Shown here: positions 8,197 to 16,607 of the stretch, one piece after another
How the letters are laid out: each line of letters starts with the position of its first letter
How positions within the stretch are numbered: position 1 is the stretch's first letter
DNA from: Conexibacter woesei Iso977N
Lineage (GTDB): Bacteria; Actinomycetota; Thermoleophilia; Solirubrobacterales; Solirubrobacteraceae
Assembly (NCBI RefSeq): GCF_000424625.1
Contig: NZ_AUKG01000002.1
Coordinates: forward strand, 1,178,001 to 1,242,000
Direction of reading: 5' to 3'
Length of the DNA: 64,000 bases
Notes under the pieces: generated by a model
What the model was told of the DNA's origin: nothing
Databases searched by the model: none
What the model saw: the letters and a program-made list of their open reading frames with translations, nothing else
Translations under genes and position numbers: made by a program

Positions 8197-8979
8197 TTAG
8201 AGCGTCACCGTCGCTTCCAGCCGCGCCGCGGACTCGCGGTCGTGGCTGGGGAGGAACACCGTCGGATGCCTCGCCGCGTGACCCAGCACCATGTTCATGG
8301 TGTTGCGCGCGACGCCCGCCTTCGGGCTCACGCCGTCGACCTGGACCGCGCGCAGCTGCGCCTCGTCGTAGGCGACGTCGCCCGCGAGTAGGACGTGGTG
8401 GTCGCCCTGGTCGACCAGGACCGACACGTGCCCGGCGGTGTGGCCCGGCGTCGCGACGACGTGCACGCCGCCGGCGATCGCCTTGCTGCGCGCGAAGCCG
8501 CCGACCGGCCCGTCGTCGAGGTCGATCGCCTCGGGCGCGAAGCCGTCGGGCAGCGGCTGGCCCGTGATCCGCCGCGCGAGCCGCGCCTCCGCCGACCGGA
8601 TCACCTTCGCCTCCTCGCGCGAGATCACGACCCGCGCGTCGCCCAGCCGCGGGACGCCGTCGGCGTGATCGCCATGGACATGGGTCAACACCACCATGTC
8701 GAGGTCGCCGACCGCGAAGCCGGCGGCCTCGACCTGCTTGTCGATCTCATCCGCCGCCGTCACCCGGAACCGCGCGAACGGCGCGTCCCTCACACCCGCG
8801 GTCTCGCCGCTGTCGACGAGGATCAACCGGTCGCCCGCCTCGACCAGCCACGCGTGGATCGGCAGTGGCCCGAGCATCGGCCCCTTCCTCATCACCTTGG
8901 CCCGCCGTGTCAGACCTGTCCCCGTCGTCAACGCCTCGGAGACCTCGACGACACCCGTGCGCAACGCGTGGATCCGCAT
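8197..8979 (-). CDS. Metallo-beta-lactamase-fold hydrolase (lactonase-like)
   Basis: The 260-residue protein has the metal-binding motif HVHGDHADG (H100, H102, D104, H105), then TPGHTAGHVSVLV with a further metal histidine, LLAGDVAYD, and a final histidine in PSHDRES. The arrangement resembles N-acyl homoserine lactonases of the AiiA/AttM kind, but the subfamily also includes other hydrolases. Hydrolysis of a lactone or ester is likely; quorum quenching is only a possibility. It is the first gene of a two-gene operon with the TetR regulator. The predicted promoter places transcription start at or next to the ATG. Confidence 0.86.
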   Translation of the reverse strand: MRIHALRTGVVEVSEALTTGTGLTRRAKVMRKGPMLGPLPIHAWLVEAGDRLILVDSGETAGVRDAPFARFRVTAADEIDKQVEAAGFAVGDLDMVVLTHVHGDHADGVPRLGDARVVISREEAKVIRSAEARLARRITGQPLPDGFAPEAIDLDDGPVGGFARSKAIAGGVHVVATPGHTAGHVSVLVDQGDHHVLLAGDVAYDEAQLRAVQVDGVSPKAGVARNTMNMVLGHAARHPTVFLPSHDRESAARLEATVTL

Positions 8980-8986
8980 GCCAACG

Positions 8987-9016
8987 AGTCTAAGTGAACG
9001 TTCGCTTACTTTGCAA
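8987..9016 (-). promoter_or_regulatory. Promoter with TetR-type operator (leaderless)
   Basis: On the minus strand a TTGCAA box (9016-9011) and a TAGACT box (8992-8987) are 18 bases apart. The spacer holds the palindrome TAAGTGAACGTTCGCTTA (8991-9008, one mismatch between ten-base arms). The -10 box ends seven bases before the ATG at 8979, so the mRNA is predicted to be leaderless. The TetR protein of the same operon is the obvious candidate to bind here. Confidence 0.75.
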
Positions 9017-9049
9017 GCGACGGCGTGACGACGCGCGGCGGAGCGAGGC

Positions 9050-10762
9050 TCAGCCGTTGCCGGGGAAGCCGCCGGGACCGGCGGCGTTGTGCTTCGGGTG
9101 CGGCTTCTTCGCCGGGCCGTGCTGCTTGGCGGGCGTCTGGCCGGCGGCGGCCTGCGCGGTCTTGAGCTCCTGCTCGACGATCCCGCGCTTGTAGCTGGAG
9201 AGCTTCAGGCGCTCCTGCAGATACGGGATCGCGTCCGCGGGGCGGCCGGCGAGGCGGAGGGCCCAGCCCAGGTTGTAGAGGGAGTAGACGTAGTCGGTGG
9301 ACTTGGTCTGGCCCTCGGACCGGAACGTGTCGACGGCCTTCCGGATCAGCGGGACCGCGGCGGCCGGGTTGCCGGGCAGCATCGCGTAGCCGGTGTTGTT
9401 GAGCTCGGCGGGGGAGCGGGAGTCCGACGAGGCGGGCGACGCGGTGGTCGTCGTCGGCGCGGGCGTCGCGGAGCTCGGCGTGGCGGCGGGCGCCGAAGAC
9501 GACGGCTCGCTGGCCGCCGCGCGCTGCACGGCGTCGCCGCTCGGCGCGCCCTGCGACTTCGACGCGGTCGCGTGCGGCGCCGCCTGCGCCCTGCCGCCGT
9601 CGTTGCCGTTGTCGCCGATCAGCGCGGCACCGGCGCCCACGACGATGCAGCCGACGGTCAGCGCCGCCAACATGAAGGCCTTGCGATGCGGGTTGCGCGG
9701 CCTCGCGACCGGCTCCCTGCGGAACCCGGCCTCGGCGCCCGCCGCAGCCGGCACCGGGACGGCGACCGGCGTGCGGTCGCGCGCGAAGCGTCCGTTCTCG
9801 CGGTCGTTCCACTCCGGTCCGGAGACGCGGCGCGTCGGCGCGTCGTCGCGCCCGGAGGAGCCGCGCGCCACGCGCGTCGGCGCGGACTCCGCTCCGGAGG
9901 CGCGGCGCGTCGTGGCCATCTGGCCCGTCGGCGCGGCCGCCGGGCCGAGCGCGTCCTCCAGCGCGTCGACGAACGCGCTCGCCGACTCCGGCCGGTCCTC
10001 GGGCGCGCGCGACAGGCCCCAGCGCAGGGCGTCGGCGGCCGCGGGCGAGTGGCCGGTCAAGGTGATGGGGTCGCTCTCGACCCGCGCGCGGGCCTGGGCG
10101 ATCGCGGTGTCGCCGACGAACGGGCGCCTCCCGCACAGCAGCTCGTAGGCGACGACGGCCAGCGAGAACCGGTCCGACGCCGGCGTCGCGGCGCGGCCGC
10201 GCGCCTGCTCGGGCGACAGGTACGCGGCGGTCCCGAGCACCTGGCCCGCGATCGTCACCTGCGTCTCGCCCGCGAGCGAGGCGATCCCGAAGTCCCCGAC
10301 GCCGAGCTTGCCGTTCTCGTCCAGCAGCAGGTTGCCCGGCTTGACGTCGCGGTGGACGATGTCCGCCGCGTGCGCGGCATCCAGCGCACCCGCGGTCTCG
10401 CGCAGCCAGCGCAGCGCCAGCGGGACCGGGATCACGCCGTCCCCACGCAGACGATCGGCGACCGTCCCGCCCGCGAAGTGCTCCATGACGATGAACGCCG
10501 TGCCGTCGTGCTCGCCGATGTCGAAGATCGTCACGACGTTGGCGTGGTCGCTGACCCGCGCGGCCGCGCGGGCCTCGCGCGTGAACCGGCGGCGCGCCGC
10601 GTCGTCCTCGGCGTAACCGGCTGCCAGCACCTTCACCGCGACCAGGCGCTCCAGCAGGGAGTCCTCGGCCGCCCAGACCGTGGCCATGCCGCCGTTGGCG
10701 ATGTGGCGCACGACCCGGTAGCGCGGAGGCAGGTCGACCTGCTGCTGCGAGAGGGCGGGCAT
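9050..10762 (-). CDS. Membrane Ser/Thr protein kinase (PknB-like) with TPR-like outer region
   Basis: The 570-residue protein has a Hanks-type kinase domain at about 15-275: the glycine loop with ANGGMATVW, the lysine in VAVKVL, HRDVKPGNLLL in the catalytic loop, VGDFGIA and GTAAYLSPEQ. A low-complexity, charged juxtamembrane region follows to about 360, then one membrane segment (FMLAALTVGCIVVGAGAALIG). The extracytoplasmic part has an Ala/Ser/Thr-rich linker, then a repeat-like region (NTGYAMLPGNPAAAVPLI, YSLYNLGWALRLAGRPADAIPYL) resembling TPR motifs. There are no PASTA domains. The last 30 residues are rich in lysine and histidine. It diverges from rpmB. Confidence 0.92.
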   Translation of the reverse strand: MPALSQQQVDLPPRYRVVRHIANGGMATVWAAEDSLLERLVAVKVLAAGYAEDDAARRRFTREARAAARVSDHANVVTIFDIGEHDGTAFIVMEHFAGGTVADRLRGDGVIPVPLALRWLRETAGALDAAHAADIVHRDVKPGNLLLDENGKLGVGDFGIASLAGETQVTIAGQVLGTAAYLSPEQARGRAATPASDRFSLAVVAYELLCGRRPFVGDTAIAQARARVESDPITLTGHSPAAADALRWGLSRAPEDRPESASAFVDALEDALGPAAAPTGQMATTRRASGAESAPTRVARGSSGRDDAPTRRVSGPEWNDRENGRFARDRTPVAVPVPAAAGAEAGFRREPVARPRNPHRKAFMLAALTVGCIVVGAGAALIGDNGNDGGRAQAAPHATASKSQGAPSGDAVQRAAASEPSSSAPAATPSSATPAPTTTTASPASSDSRSPAELNNTGYAMLPGNPAAAVPLIRKAVDTFRSEGQTKSTDYVYSLYNLGWALRLAGRPADAIPYLQERLKLSSYKRGIVEQELKTAQAAAGQTPAKQHGPAKKPHPKHNAAGPGGFPGNG

Positions 10763-10951
10763 CGGGTGCCGATTACCCTAGCCACCGAGAGGTCACACCA
10801 GACCCGACCATCGCCACAAGATCCCACCAACCCTGTGTCGGAAATGCACGGTTGCATGCGGGGTCGAACCCGATGGTCCGAGCACGGCAAAAGGGGCGGC
10901 CGAGGGGCGGCCGACGGTCCGCCAGCGCAAGCCGCTAGACTGCGCCGTCGA
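10763..10951. other. Intergenic region between the kinase gene and rpmB
   Basis: This divergent 189-base region holds two near-tandem copies of GGGGCGGCCGA (about 10893-10914) and a small CGGGGTCGAACCCG hairpin. A TAGACT box at 10936-10941 is a possible -10 element for rpmB, ten bases before its ATG, but no convincing -35 box is seen. No small gene is supported. Confidence 0.4.
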
Positions 10952-11143
10952 ATGTCGAAGGTTTGCCACAGCTGCGGGCGCGGTCCCGCTTTCGGACAGA
11001 GCCGCAGCCACTCGATGCGCGCCACCAAGCGGCGCTTCGATCCGAACCTCCAGAAGGTCCGGATCCTCGTTGGCGCCGCCCCGCGTCGCGTGTACGTCTG
11101 CACGCGCTGCCTCAGGGCCGGCAAGGTCACCAAGGCCGTCTAG
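10952..11143 (+). CDS. rpmB: 50S ribosomal protein L28, zinc-ribbon type
   Basis: The 63-residue protein (MSKVCHSCGRGPAFGQSRSH at its start, KVRILVGAAPRRVYVCTRCL later) is a full-length L28. Two CxxC pairs (C5/C8 and the VCTRC pair) mark the zinc-binding form, which in many actinobacteria coexists with a cysteine-free paralogue used under zinc limitation (family knowledge). ATG 10952 gives the usual N-terminus. The gene heads the rpmB-DAK-recG-rsmD-coaD series; rpmB next to a YloV gene and recG is also the order in Bacillus, without the Asp23 protein. Confidence 0.96.
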   Translation: MSKVCHSCGRGPAFGQSRSHSMRATKRRFDPNLQKVRILVGAAPRRVYVCTRCLRAGKVTKAV

Positions 11144-11188
11144 TTCGTCGGCCGCCTGTCGGCCGACGGACCCGCTACGGTCGCTGAC

Positions 11189-12871
11189 GTGTCCGACCCG
11201 AGTCTCGTCCGTTTCCGCGTGGCGGTCCAGGGTGCGCTTGCGCACCTGGAGTCCCGCCGCCAGGAGATCAACGACCTCAACGTCTTCCCGGTCGCCGACG
11301 GCGACACCGGCGACAACATGGCGCTCACGCTGCGCGCCGTGCTCGCCGAGCTGGACCGCCTCGAGGCCGAGGCCGGCGACCGCACGGTCGACGAGATCGG
11401 CCGCGACGAGATCGTCCAGACCGTCGCCCGCGCCGCCCTGCTGGGCGCACGCGGCAACTCCGGCGTCATCCTCTCCCAGCTGATCCGCGGCGCCGCCGAG
11501 GAGCTGGTCTCGCGCCCCGGCGAGCTGGTCGATCCTGTCCTGCTCGGCGCCGCGTTCGCGAACGCCGCCCAGCGCGCCTACGCGTCGGTCCGCGCGCCCG
11601 CCGAGGGCACGATGCTGACCGTCATGCGCGACATGGCGACCTCGATCGCCCACGACCTCGCGCACCTGCCCGAGGACCAGCGCCGGCTCGCGTCCGCCGA
11701 TCCCGAGGCCCAGAACGCGATGATCGGCGCCGCCCTGGAGCGCGCGATCGTCGCCGGCGAGGCGTCGGTCAAGCGCGGCCCCGAGCTGCTGCCCGCGCTG
11801 CGCGAGGCGGGCGTCGTCGACGCCGGCGGCTACGGCGTCATCATCATCTTCGCGGGGATCGTCGCCGCCCTGAAGGGCGAGGCGCCCGAGCTCGACCACT
11901 ACGCGGCCGCGCGCGTCTCGCACCCCGAGCACGACTCCGAGACCTACCGCTACTGCACGAACTTCGCGGTCACCGGCAACGGCCTGGACGCGCAGAACTT
12001 CGTCGGCAAGCTCGAGGACATCGGCGACTCGGTGCTCGTCGTCGGCGACGACGCGACGCTGAAGGTCCACGTCCACACCGACGACCCCGAGCAGGCGACG
12101 CTCGTCTTCGACGGCGCCGGCGAGGTCAGCCGCCTCGACGTCGCCGACATGCACGCGCAGGTCGTCGAGCGCGCCGAGCGCCTGGAGTCGGCCAACGGCA
12201 ACGGCCACGGTGCTGCAGCGCACGGCGAGGCGGGGCCGGAGACGAGATGTGGCGTCCTCGCGGTCGTCCGCGGCGACGGCCTGACCGCGCTGTTCGAGTC
12301 CCTCGGCGCGCGCGTCCTCGACGGCGGCCCGACGCTCAACCCCTCCACGATGGAGATCCTCGCGGGCATCCACGACGTCCCCGCCGAGGAGGTCGTCGTC
12401 CTGCCCAACAGCCCCAACGTCTTCATGGCCGCCGAGCGTGCCGCCGAGCTGAGCGACAAGAAGGTCCGGGTCGTCGCGTCGCGCTCGCAGCAGGCCGGCC
12501 TGGCCGCCGCGTTCGCGCTCAACGCCGACCGCTCCGCCGACGACAACGCCGCCGCGATGCAGGAGGCGCTCGACGCGGTCCGGACCGGCGGCGTCGCGCC
12601 CGCCGCGCGCCAGGATCCCGAAGGCCGCTTCACGATCGGCGACGCCGTCGGCTACGTCGGCGACGACCTCGTCGCGTGGGGCGAGCCCGACAAGACGCTG
12701 CAGATCGTCCTCGGGCAGTTGAGCGCCGACGCCGAGCTGGTCACCTGCATCGAGGGCGAGGGCGCGCCGCTGGACGGGAACGCCGTCGCGGCGCTCGCGC
12801 CCGCCGGTGTCGAGCTCGAGCTCGAGGACGGCGGTCAGCCGTCCTGGTGGTGGCTGCTCGCCGCTGAGTAG
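11189..12871 (+). CDS. DAK2-domain protein, YloV/FakA-like kinase subunit
   Basis: The 560-residue protein has an N-terminal DAK2 domain (about 5-205) with the metal/phosphate-binding signature NVFPVADGDTGDNMALTLRA and GARGNSGVILSQL. Middle and C-terminal DegV-like parts follow, with HVHTDDPEQATLVF and the VLPNSPNVFMAAERAAEL segment. FakA of Staphylococcus phosphorylates exogenous fatty acids bound to FakB; YloV proteins are its broad homologues. A FakB gene is not seen nearby. The GTG 11189 start gives a normal N-terminus. The stop directly abuts the recG start. Confidence 0.9.
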   Translation: MSDPSLVRFRVAVQGALAHLESRRQEINDLNVFPVADGDTGDNMALTLRAVLAELDRLEAEAGDRTVDEIGRDEIVQTVARAALLGARGNSGVILSQLIRGAAEELVSRPGELVDPVLLGAAFANAAQRAYASVRAPAEGTMLTVMRDMATSIAHDLAHLPEDQRRLASADPEAQNAMIGAALERAIVAGEASVKRGPELLPALREAGVVDAGGYGVIIIFAGIVAALKGEAPELDHYAAARVSHPEHDSETYRYCTNFAVTGNGLDAQNFVGKLEDIGDSVLVVGDDATLKVHVHTDDPEQATLVFDGAGEVSRLDVADMHAQVVERAERLESANGNGHGAAAHGEAGPETRCGVLAVVRGDGLTALFESLGARVLDGGPTLNPSTMEILAGIHDVPAEEVVVLPNSPNVFMAAERAAELSDKKVRVVASRSQQAGLAAAFALNADRSADDNAAAMQEALDAVRTGGVAPAARQDPEGRFTIGDAVGYVGDDLVAWGEPDKTLQIVLGQLSADAELVTCIEGEGAPLDGNAVAALAPAGVELELEDGGQPSWWWLLAAE

Positions 12872-15007
12872 GTGGCTGTGAGCGAGGCGCCCGCGTTCGG
12901 ACCCGGCCTCACCCCGCCGCTGGGCTTCGCGGAAGCGCGCGAGCTCACCGCCGAGGAGCTCTGGCGTGCGCCCGTCCGGACGCCGAAGCCCTCGCGTCTG
13001 GCCCAGGAGCTGGACATCAAGAACCCGACCGCCGCGGGCGGCGCCGAGGCGCTGGGCCTGCTGACCGTCGGCGACCTGCTCCAGCACCTGCCGCGCGCGA
13101 CCGGCGAGGCGCGGACGATCGCCCAGCTTCAGGTCGACGAGGTCGCCACCGTGCTCGTCGAGGTCAAATCGATCACCTCGCGCCCGGTCCGCCGCCGTGG
13201 GATGAAGCCGCTCGTCGAGGCGACGGTCTCCGACGGCACCGGGATCATGAGGGCCACGTTCTTCAACCAGCCGTGGCTGTCGGCCCAGTACGCGCCGCCG
13301 ACGCGGCTGATGCTGTCCGGCAAGTACCAGGACCGCAACCGCTTCCGCGTCAACGCCCACGCCAAGACCGACGCGGTCGCGGCGGTCGGCTCGGAGGCCG
13401 CGCAGTACCCGGCGACCAAGGGCATCAACTCGACCCAGATCCTTGCGCTGGTGCAGGAGCACCGACACAAGGTGCATGACTTCACCGACCCGCTGCCGCT
13501 GAGGCTGCGCCTCGCCAACGGGCTGCCCGACCGGGCGACCGCGCTGGCCGCCGCGCACTTCGGGCCGGACATGGAGGGCGGCCGCCGGCGCCTGGCGTTC
13601 GACGAGCTGCTGATCGACCAGATCGTCCAGCTGCGCCTGCGCCAGGAGCGGCGCGCCGACATCCACGCGGCGCCGCTCGCGGACGCGCCGTCGCTCTCCG
13701 CCGAGTGGCGCGCGACCGCGCTGCCGTTCACGCCGACCGGCGACCAGGTCAACGCGATGGACGAGGTCGACGAGGATCTCGCCCGCGAGCGCCCGATGCA
13801 GCGGCTGCTGATGGGGGAGGTCGGGTCCGGCAAGACCGTCGTGGCGTTGCACACCATGTTGCGCGCGGTCGAGCACGGCGGCCAGGCCGCGCTGATGGCG
13901 CCGACCGAGACGCTCGCCGAGCAGCACTTCGCGACGCTCCAGTCGCTGATGCCGGGCTCGATGATCTCCGCCGCGCTGCTGACGGGATCGACGACCACCG
14001 CGCGCCGCCGCGAGACGCTGGCGCGACTCGCATCCGGCGAGCTGAAGCTCGTCGTCGGCACCCACGCGCTGATCGAGGACGACGTCGCGTTCGCCAACCT
14101 GATGGTCGCCGTCGTCGACGAGCAGCACCGCTTCGGCGTCCGCCAGCGCGCGGCGCTCGACGCGAAGGCGCCGAAGGGCCTCGTCCCGCACCTCCTGCAC
14201 ATGACCGCGACGCCGATCCCGCGCACGCTGCGCCTGGCGAACTTCGGCGCGCTCGACGTCACCGCGCTGCGCGAGCTGCCGCGCGGGCGCCAGCCGATCA
14301 CCACGCACGTGTGCTCCACCGAGGCCGAGCGCCACCGCGCCTACGAGCGGATCCGCGAGGAGCTGCGCGCCGGGCGCCAGGCGTTCGTCGTCTGCCCGCT
14401 GGTGAGCGAGTCCGAGGCCCTCAACGCCCGCGCCGCCACCGCCGAGTACGAGCGGCTGAAGACCGGCGAGCTCAGGGACTACGAGGTCGTCCTCCTCCAC
14501 GGCCAGATGCGCCCCGCCGAGAAGCAGGCGGCGATGGAGCGCTTCGCGGCCGGCGCGGCGCACGTCCTGGTCGCGACGACGGTCATCGAGGTCGGGATCG
14601 ACGTCCCCAACGCCACGATCATGCTCGTCGAGGACGCCGACCGCTACGGGATCTCCCAGCTGCACCAGCTGCGCGGGCGCGTCGGCCGCGGCGAGCACGC
14701 GTCGCTGTGCCTGCTCTTCGGCCCGCGCGAGTCCAAGCGCCTGCAGGCGCTGGCGATGAACGGCGACGGCTTCCGGCTGGCCGAGATCGACCTCGAGCTG
14801 CGCGGCGAGGGCGAGCTGACCGGCACGCGCCAGTCCGGCATGGCGCGCTTCCGCTTCGCCCGGCTGCCCGACGACGCCGCGGTCCTGGAGCGCGCGTTCG
14901 CGGTCGCCGAGGACCTCCTGCGCGCCGATCCGGAGCTGCAAGAACCCCAACATGAGCTTCTGCGCGCCGAGCTGGCGCGCGCCGAGGCCGCACCGGTCGC
15001 CGCATGA
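12872..15007 (+). CDS. recG: ATP-dependent DNA helicase RecG
   Basis: RecG remodels stalled replication forks and branch-migrates Holliday junctions. The 711-residue protein has the wedge/OB domain at about 60-180 (VLVEVKSITSRPVRR, GIMRATFFNQPWL), then a helicase core with Walker A GEVGSGKTVV near 315, DEQH box VVDEQHRFGVRQR, TATPIPRT, and a second RecA domain with QLRGRVGRG and VATTVIEVGIDVPNAT. GTG 12872 abuts the previous stop; GTG 12878 would be an almost equal start. It overlaps rsmD by four bases. Confidence 0.96.
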   Translation: MAVSEAPAFGPGLTPPLGFAEARELTAEELWRAPVRTPKPSRLAQELDIKNPTAAGGAEALGLLTVGDLLQHLPRATGEARTIAQLQVDEVATVLVEVKSITSRPVRRRGMKPLVEATVSDGTGIMRATFFNQPWLSAQYAPPTRLMLSGKYQDRNRFRVNAHAKTDAVAAVGSEAAQYPATKGINSTQILALVQEHRHKVHDFTDPLPLRLRLANGLPDRATALAAAHFGPDMEGGRRRLAFDELLIDQIVQLRLRQERRADIHAAPLADAPSLSAEWRATALPFTPTGDQVNAMDEVDEDLARERPMQRLLMGEVGSGKTVVALHTMLRAVEHGGQAALMAPTETLAEQHFATLQSLMPGSMISAALLTGSTTTARRRETLARLASGELKLVVGTHALIEDDVAFANLMVAVVDEQHRFGVRQRAALDAKAPKGLVPHLLHMTATPIPRTLRLANFGALDVTALRELPRGRQPITTHVCSTEAERHRAYERIREELRAGRQAFVVCPLVSESEALNARAATAEYERLKTGELRDYEVVLLHGQMRPAEKQAAMERFAAGAAHVLVATTVIEVGIDVPNATIMLVEDADRYGISQLHQLRGRVGRGEHASLCLLFGPRESKRLQALAMNGDGFRLAEIDLELRGEGELTGTRQSGMARFRFARLPDDAAVLERAFAVAEDLLRADPELQEPQHELLRAELARAEAAPVAA

Positions 15008-15546
15008 GAGTCGTCGCCGGCACCCTCGGCGGTCGCCGTTTCGACGCGCCGCCCGGCCAGGACACGCGTCCGACGTCGGACCGCGTGCGCGAGGCGCTCT
15101 TCTCCGCGCTCGGCGACATCCACGACGCGCGCGTCCTCGACCTCTTCGCCGGCTCCGGCGCGCTGGCGATCGAGGCGCTCTCGCGCGGTGCGGCACAGGC
15201 GGTCCTGGTGGAGAACGACGCCCGCGCGGCCGCCGTCATCCAAGGCAATTTGAAGGCCTTGGACCTCCCGCAGGAACGCGCCCAGGTGCGTCGCCGCGAC
15301 GCCCTCCGGGTACTGCGCGACGCATCCGACGTGGGCGAGTCATACGATCTCGTCTTCCTTGACCCTCCGTACCGGCTCGCGACCGGGCTCGGACCGGAGC
15401 TGGCGCCCGCGCTCACTCCGCTTCTGGCCCCCGGCGCGCGCGTGATCGGGGAGAGCGACCGGCGCACGCCGCTCGACCTTCCCGGCTACAGCACGACGTT
15501 CGAACGCCGTTACGGCGACACCCTCCTTCGCATCCACACCGCATGA
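15004..15546 (+). CDS. rsmD: 16S rRNA (guanine966-N2)-methyltransferase RsmD
   Basis: The 180-residue protein has the family start RVVAGTLGGRRFDAP, the RPTSDRVREALFSAL segment, the SAM-binding loop DLFAGSGALAIEALSRGA and the catalytic DPPY motif in LVFLDPPYRLATG. It methylates G966 of 16S rRNA in the small subunit head. Its ATG overlaps the recG stop and its TGA overlaps the coaD ATG. Length is normal and nothing unusual was seen. Confidence 0.95.
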   Translation: MRVVAGTLGGRRFDAPPGQDTRPTSDRVREALFSALGDIHDARVLDLFAGSGALAIEALSRGAAQAVLVENDARAAAVIQGNLKALDLPQERAQVRRRDALRVLRDASDVGESYDLVFLDPPYRLATGLGPELAPALTPLLAPGARVIGESDRRTPLDLPGYSTTFERRYGDTLLRIHTA

Positions 15547-16040
15547 CCGACGAGAAGCGCATCGCCGTCTGCCCCGGCAGCTACGACCCGATCACCAACG
15601 GGCACCTGGACATCATCACGCGCACCGCCGCGCAGTTCGACGAGGTCGTCGTGGCCGTCGTGAACGTCTCGGTGCGCAAGAACCAGCCGATCTTCGGGAT
15701 CGAGGAGCGGCTGTCGTTCATCAACGAGGCGACCGGGCACCTCGGCAACGTCCGGGCCGAGCCGTTCAGCGTGCTCGTGGTCGACTTCGCGAGGACGATC
15801 GGGGCCCGGACGATCGTCAAGGGCCTGCGCGCGATCTCCGACTTCGAGTACGAGCTGGAGATGGGTCAGCTCAACCGGATGCAGGCTCCCGACGTGGACA
15901 CGCTCTACCTCATGGCCAGCCCGCAGTACAGTTTCCTCAGCTCCTCAGGAGTCAAGGAGCTCGCCACGTTCGGCGGTGACATCGACAGCCTCGTGCCGGA
16001 GCGCGTCGCACGCCGCCTGAAGGAAGAGCTCACCCGATGA
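15543..16040 (+). CDS. coaD: Phosphopantetheine adenylyltransferase
   Basis: It transfers AMP from ATP to 4'-phosphopantetheine, the penultimate step of coenzyme A synthesis. The 165-residue protein has the nucleotidyltransferase motif GSYDPITNGHLDII, KGLRAISDFEYELEMGQLNR and the SPQYSFLSSSGVKELATFGGD segment that closes the ATP site (the ISSS/LSSS motif). The rsmD-coaD pairing is common across bacteria. The ATG overlaps the rsmD stop. Confidence 0.97.
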   Translation: MTDEKRIAVCPGSYDPITNGHLDIITRTAAQFDEVVVAVVNVSVRKNQPIFGIEERLSFINEATGHLGNVRAEPFSVLVVDFARTIGARTIVKGLRAISDFEYELEMGQLNRMQAPDVDTLYLMASPQYSFLSSSGVKELATFGGDIDSLVPERVARRLKEELTR

Positions 16041-16056
16041 AGAAAGACGCTTAGCC

Positions 16057-16527
16057 ATGGACGTCCTGGTCCTCATTGACAAGCTCGACGACCTTGTCCA
16101 CAACGCCAAGAAGGTCCCTCTCACCGACGAGGTGCGGGTGGATCGCGAGCAGATCTACGACATTCTGGATCAGATGCGCGCGACCATCCCTGAGGAGATC
16201 AAGCAGGCGCGGTGGATCGTCAAGGAGCGTCAGGAGATGCTCGCCGAGGCCAAGCGCGAGGCGGAGCGGATCGTCAAGGACGCCGTGCGCAAGCAGGAGG
16301 AGCTCGTCTCCGATCAGGAGGTGACGCGTGAAGCCGAGCGCGCCGCCGAGGAGATCGTCGAGGACGCGCGTGCCCGTGAGCGGGAGATCCGCCTGGGCGC
16401 CGAGGACTACGCCGACGAGATCCTGAACACGCTCGAGGTGAACCTGTCCAAGTTCATCGCCGCGGTCCGCCGCGGGCGCGAGCGGCTGCAGGGCAAGGAA
16501 GAAGAGGACTCGGTCGAGGCCGCGTGA
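16057..16527 (+). CDS. SepIVA/DivIVA-like coiled-coil protein
   Basis: The 156-residue protein is mostly charged helix. It resembles mycobacterial SepIVA at both ends: a start with LIDKLDDLVHNAKKVPLTDEVRVDRE and LDQMRATIPEEIKQAR, a coiled coil rich in Ala/Glu/Arg (about 50-125, with MLAEAKREAERIVKDA), and an end with DEILNTLEVNLSKFIAAVRRGRERL. SepIVA is an essential DivIVA-domain protein of septation and polar growth in mycobacteria. The coiled coil here is much shorter. Such genes are often misnamed ATP synthase subunit b. It follows coaD by 16 bases. Assignment is by residue pattern, so fold is likely and function less certain. Confidence 0.75.
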   Translation: MDVLVLIDKLDDLVHNAKKVPLTDEVRVDREQIYDILDQMRATIPEEIKQARWIVKERQEMLAEAKREAERIVKDAVRKQEELVSDQEVTREAERAAEEIVEDARAREREIRLGAEDYADEILNTLEVNLSKFIAAVRRGRERLQGKEEEDSVEAA

Positions 16528-16584
16528 TCACGGCCCTGGGGGCCGCGATCACGTAGCGGGTGTCGGCCCTGGGGGCCGAACCCG
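16524..16584. repeat. Two tandem hairpins sharing a 15-base core
   Basis: Hairpin 1 (16524-16552) has a six-base outer stem GTGATC/GATCAC, one mismatch, and a five-base inner stem. Hairpin 2 (16557-16584) has a CGGGT/ACCCG outer stem and the same inner stem. The core CGGCCCTGGGGGCCG is identical at 16531-16545 and 16564-16578. The first hairpin overlaps the stop codon of the SepIVA-like gene. They may end transcription or protect the mRNA; there is no T-run. Confidence 0.65.
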
Positions 16585-16607
16585 CGGTTCCGGGTAAGTC
16601 GGCGTCA

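Noticed and set aside
10850-10885. Possible tRNA fragment around GGGTCGAACCC
   Set aside because: The loop lacks the seven-base TTCGAAT pattern and no partner stems were found; a simple hairpin is more likely.
10793-15196. 1467-codon open frame opposite the DAK and recG genes
   Set aside because: Despite its length, it is an antisense shadow of recG and its neighbours, with Arg/Leu/Gly/Asp/Val bias and no domain.
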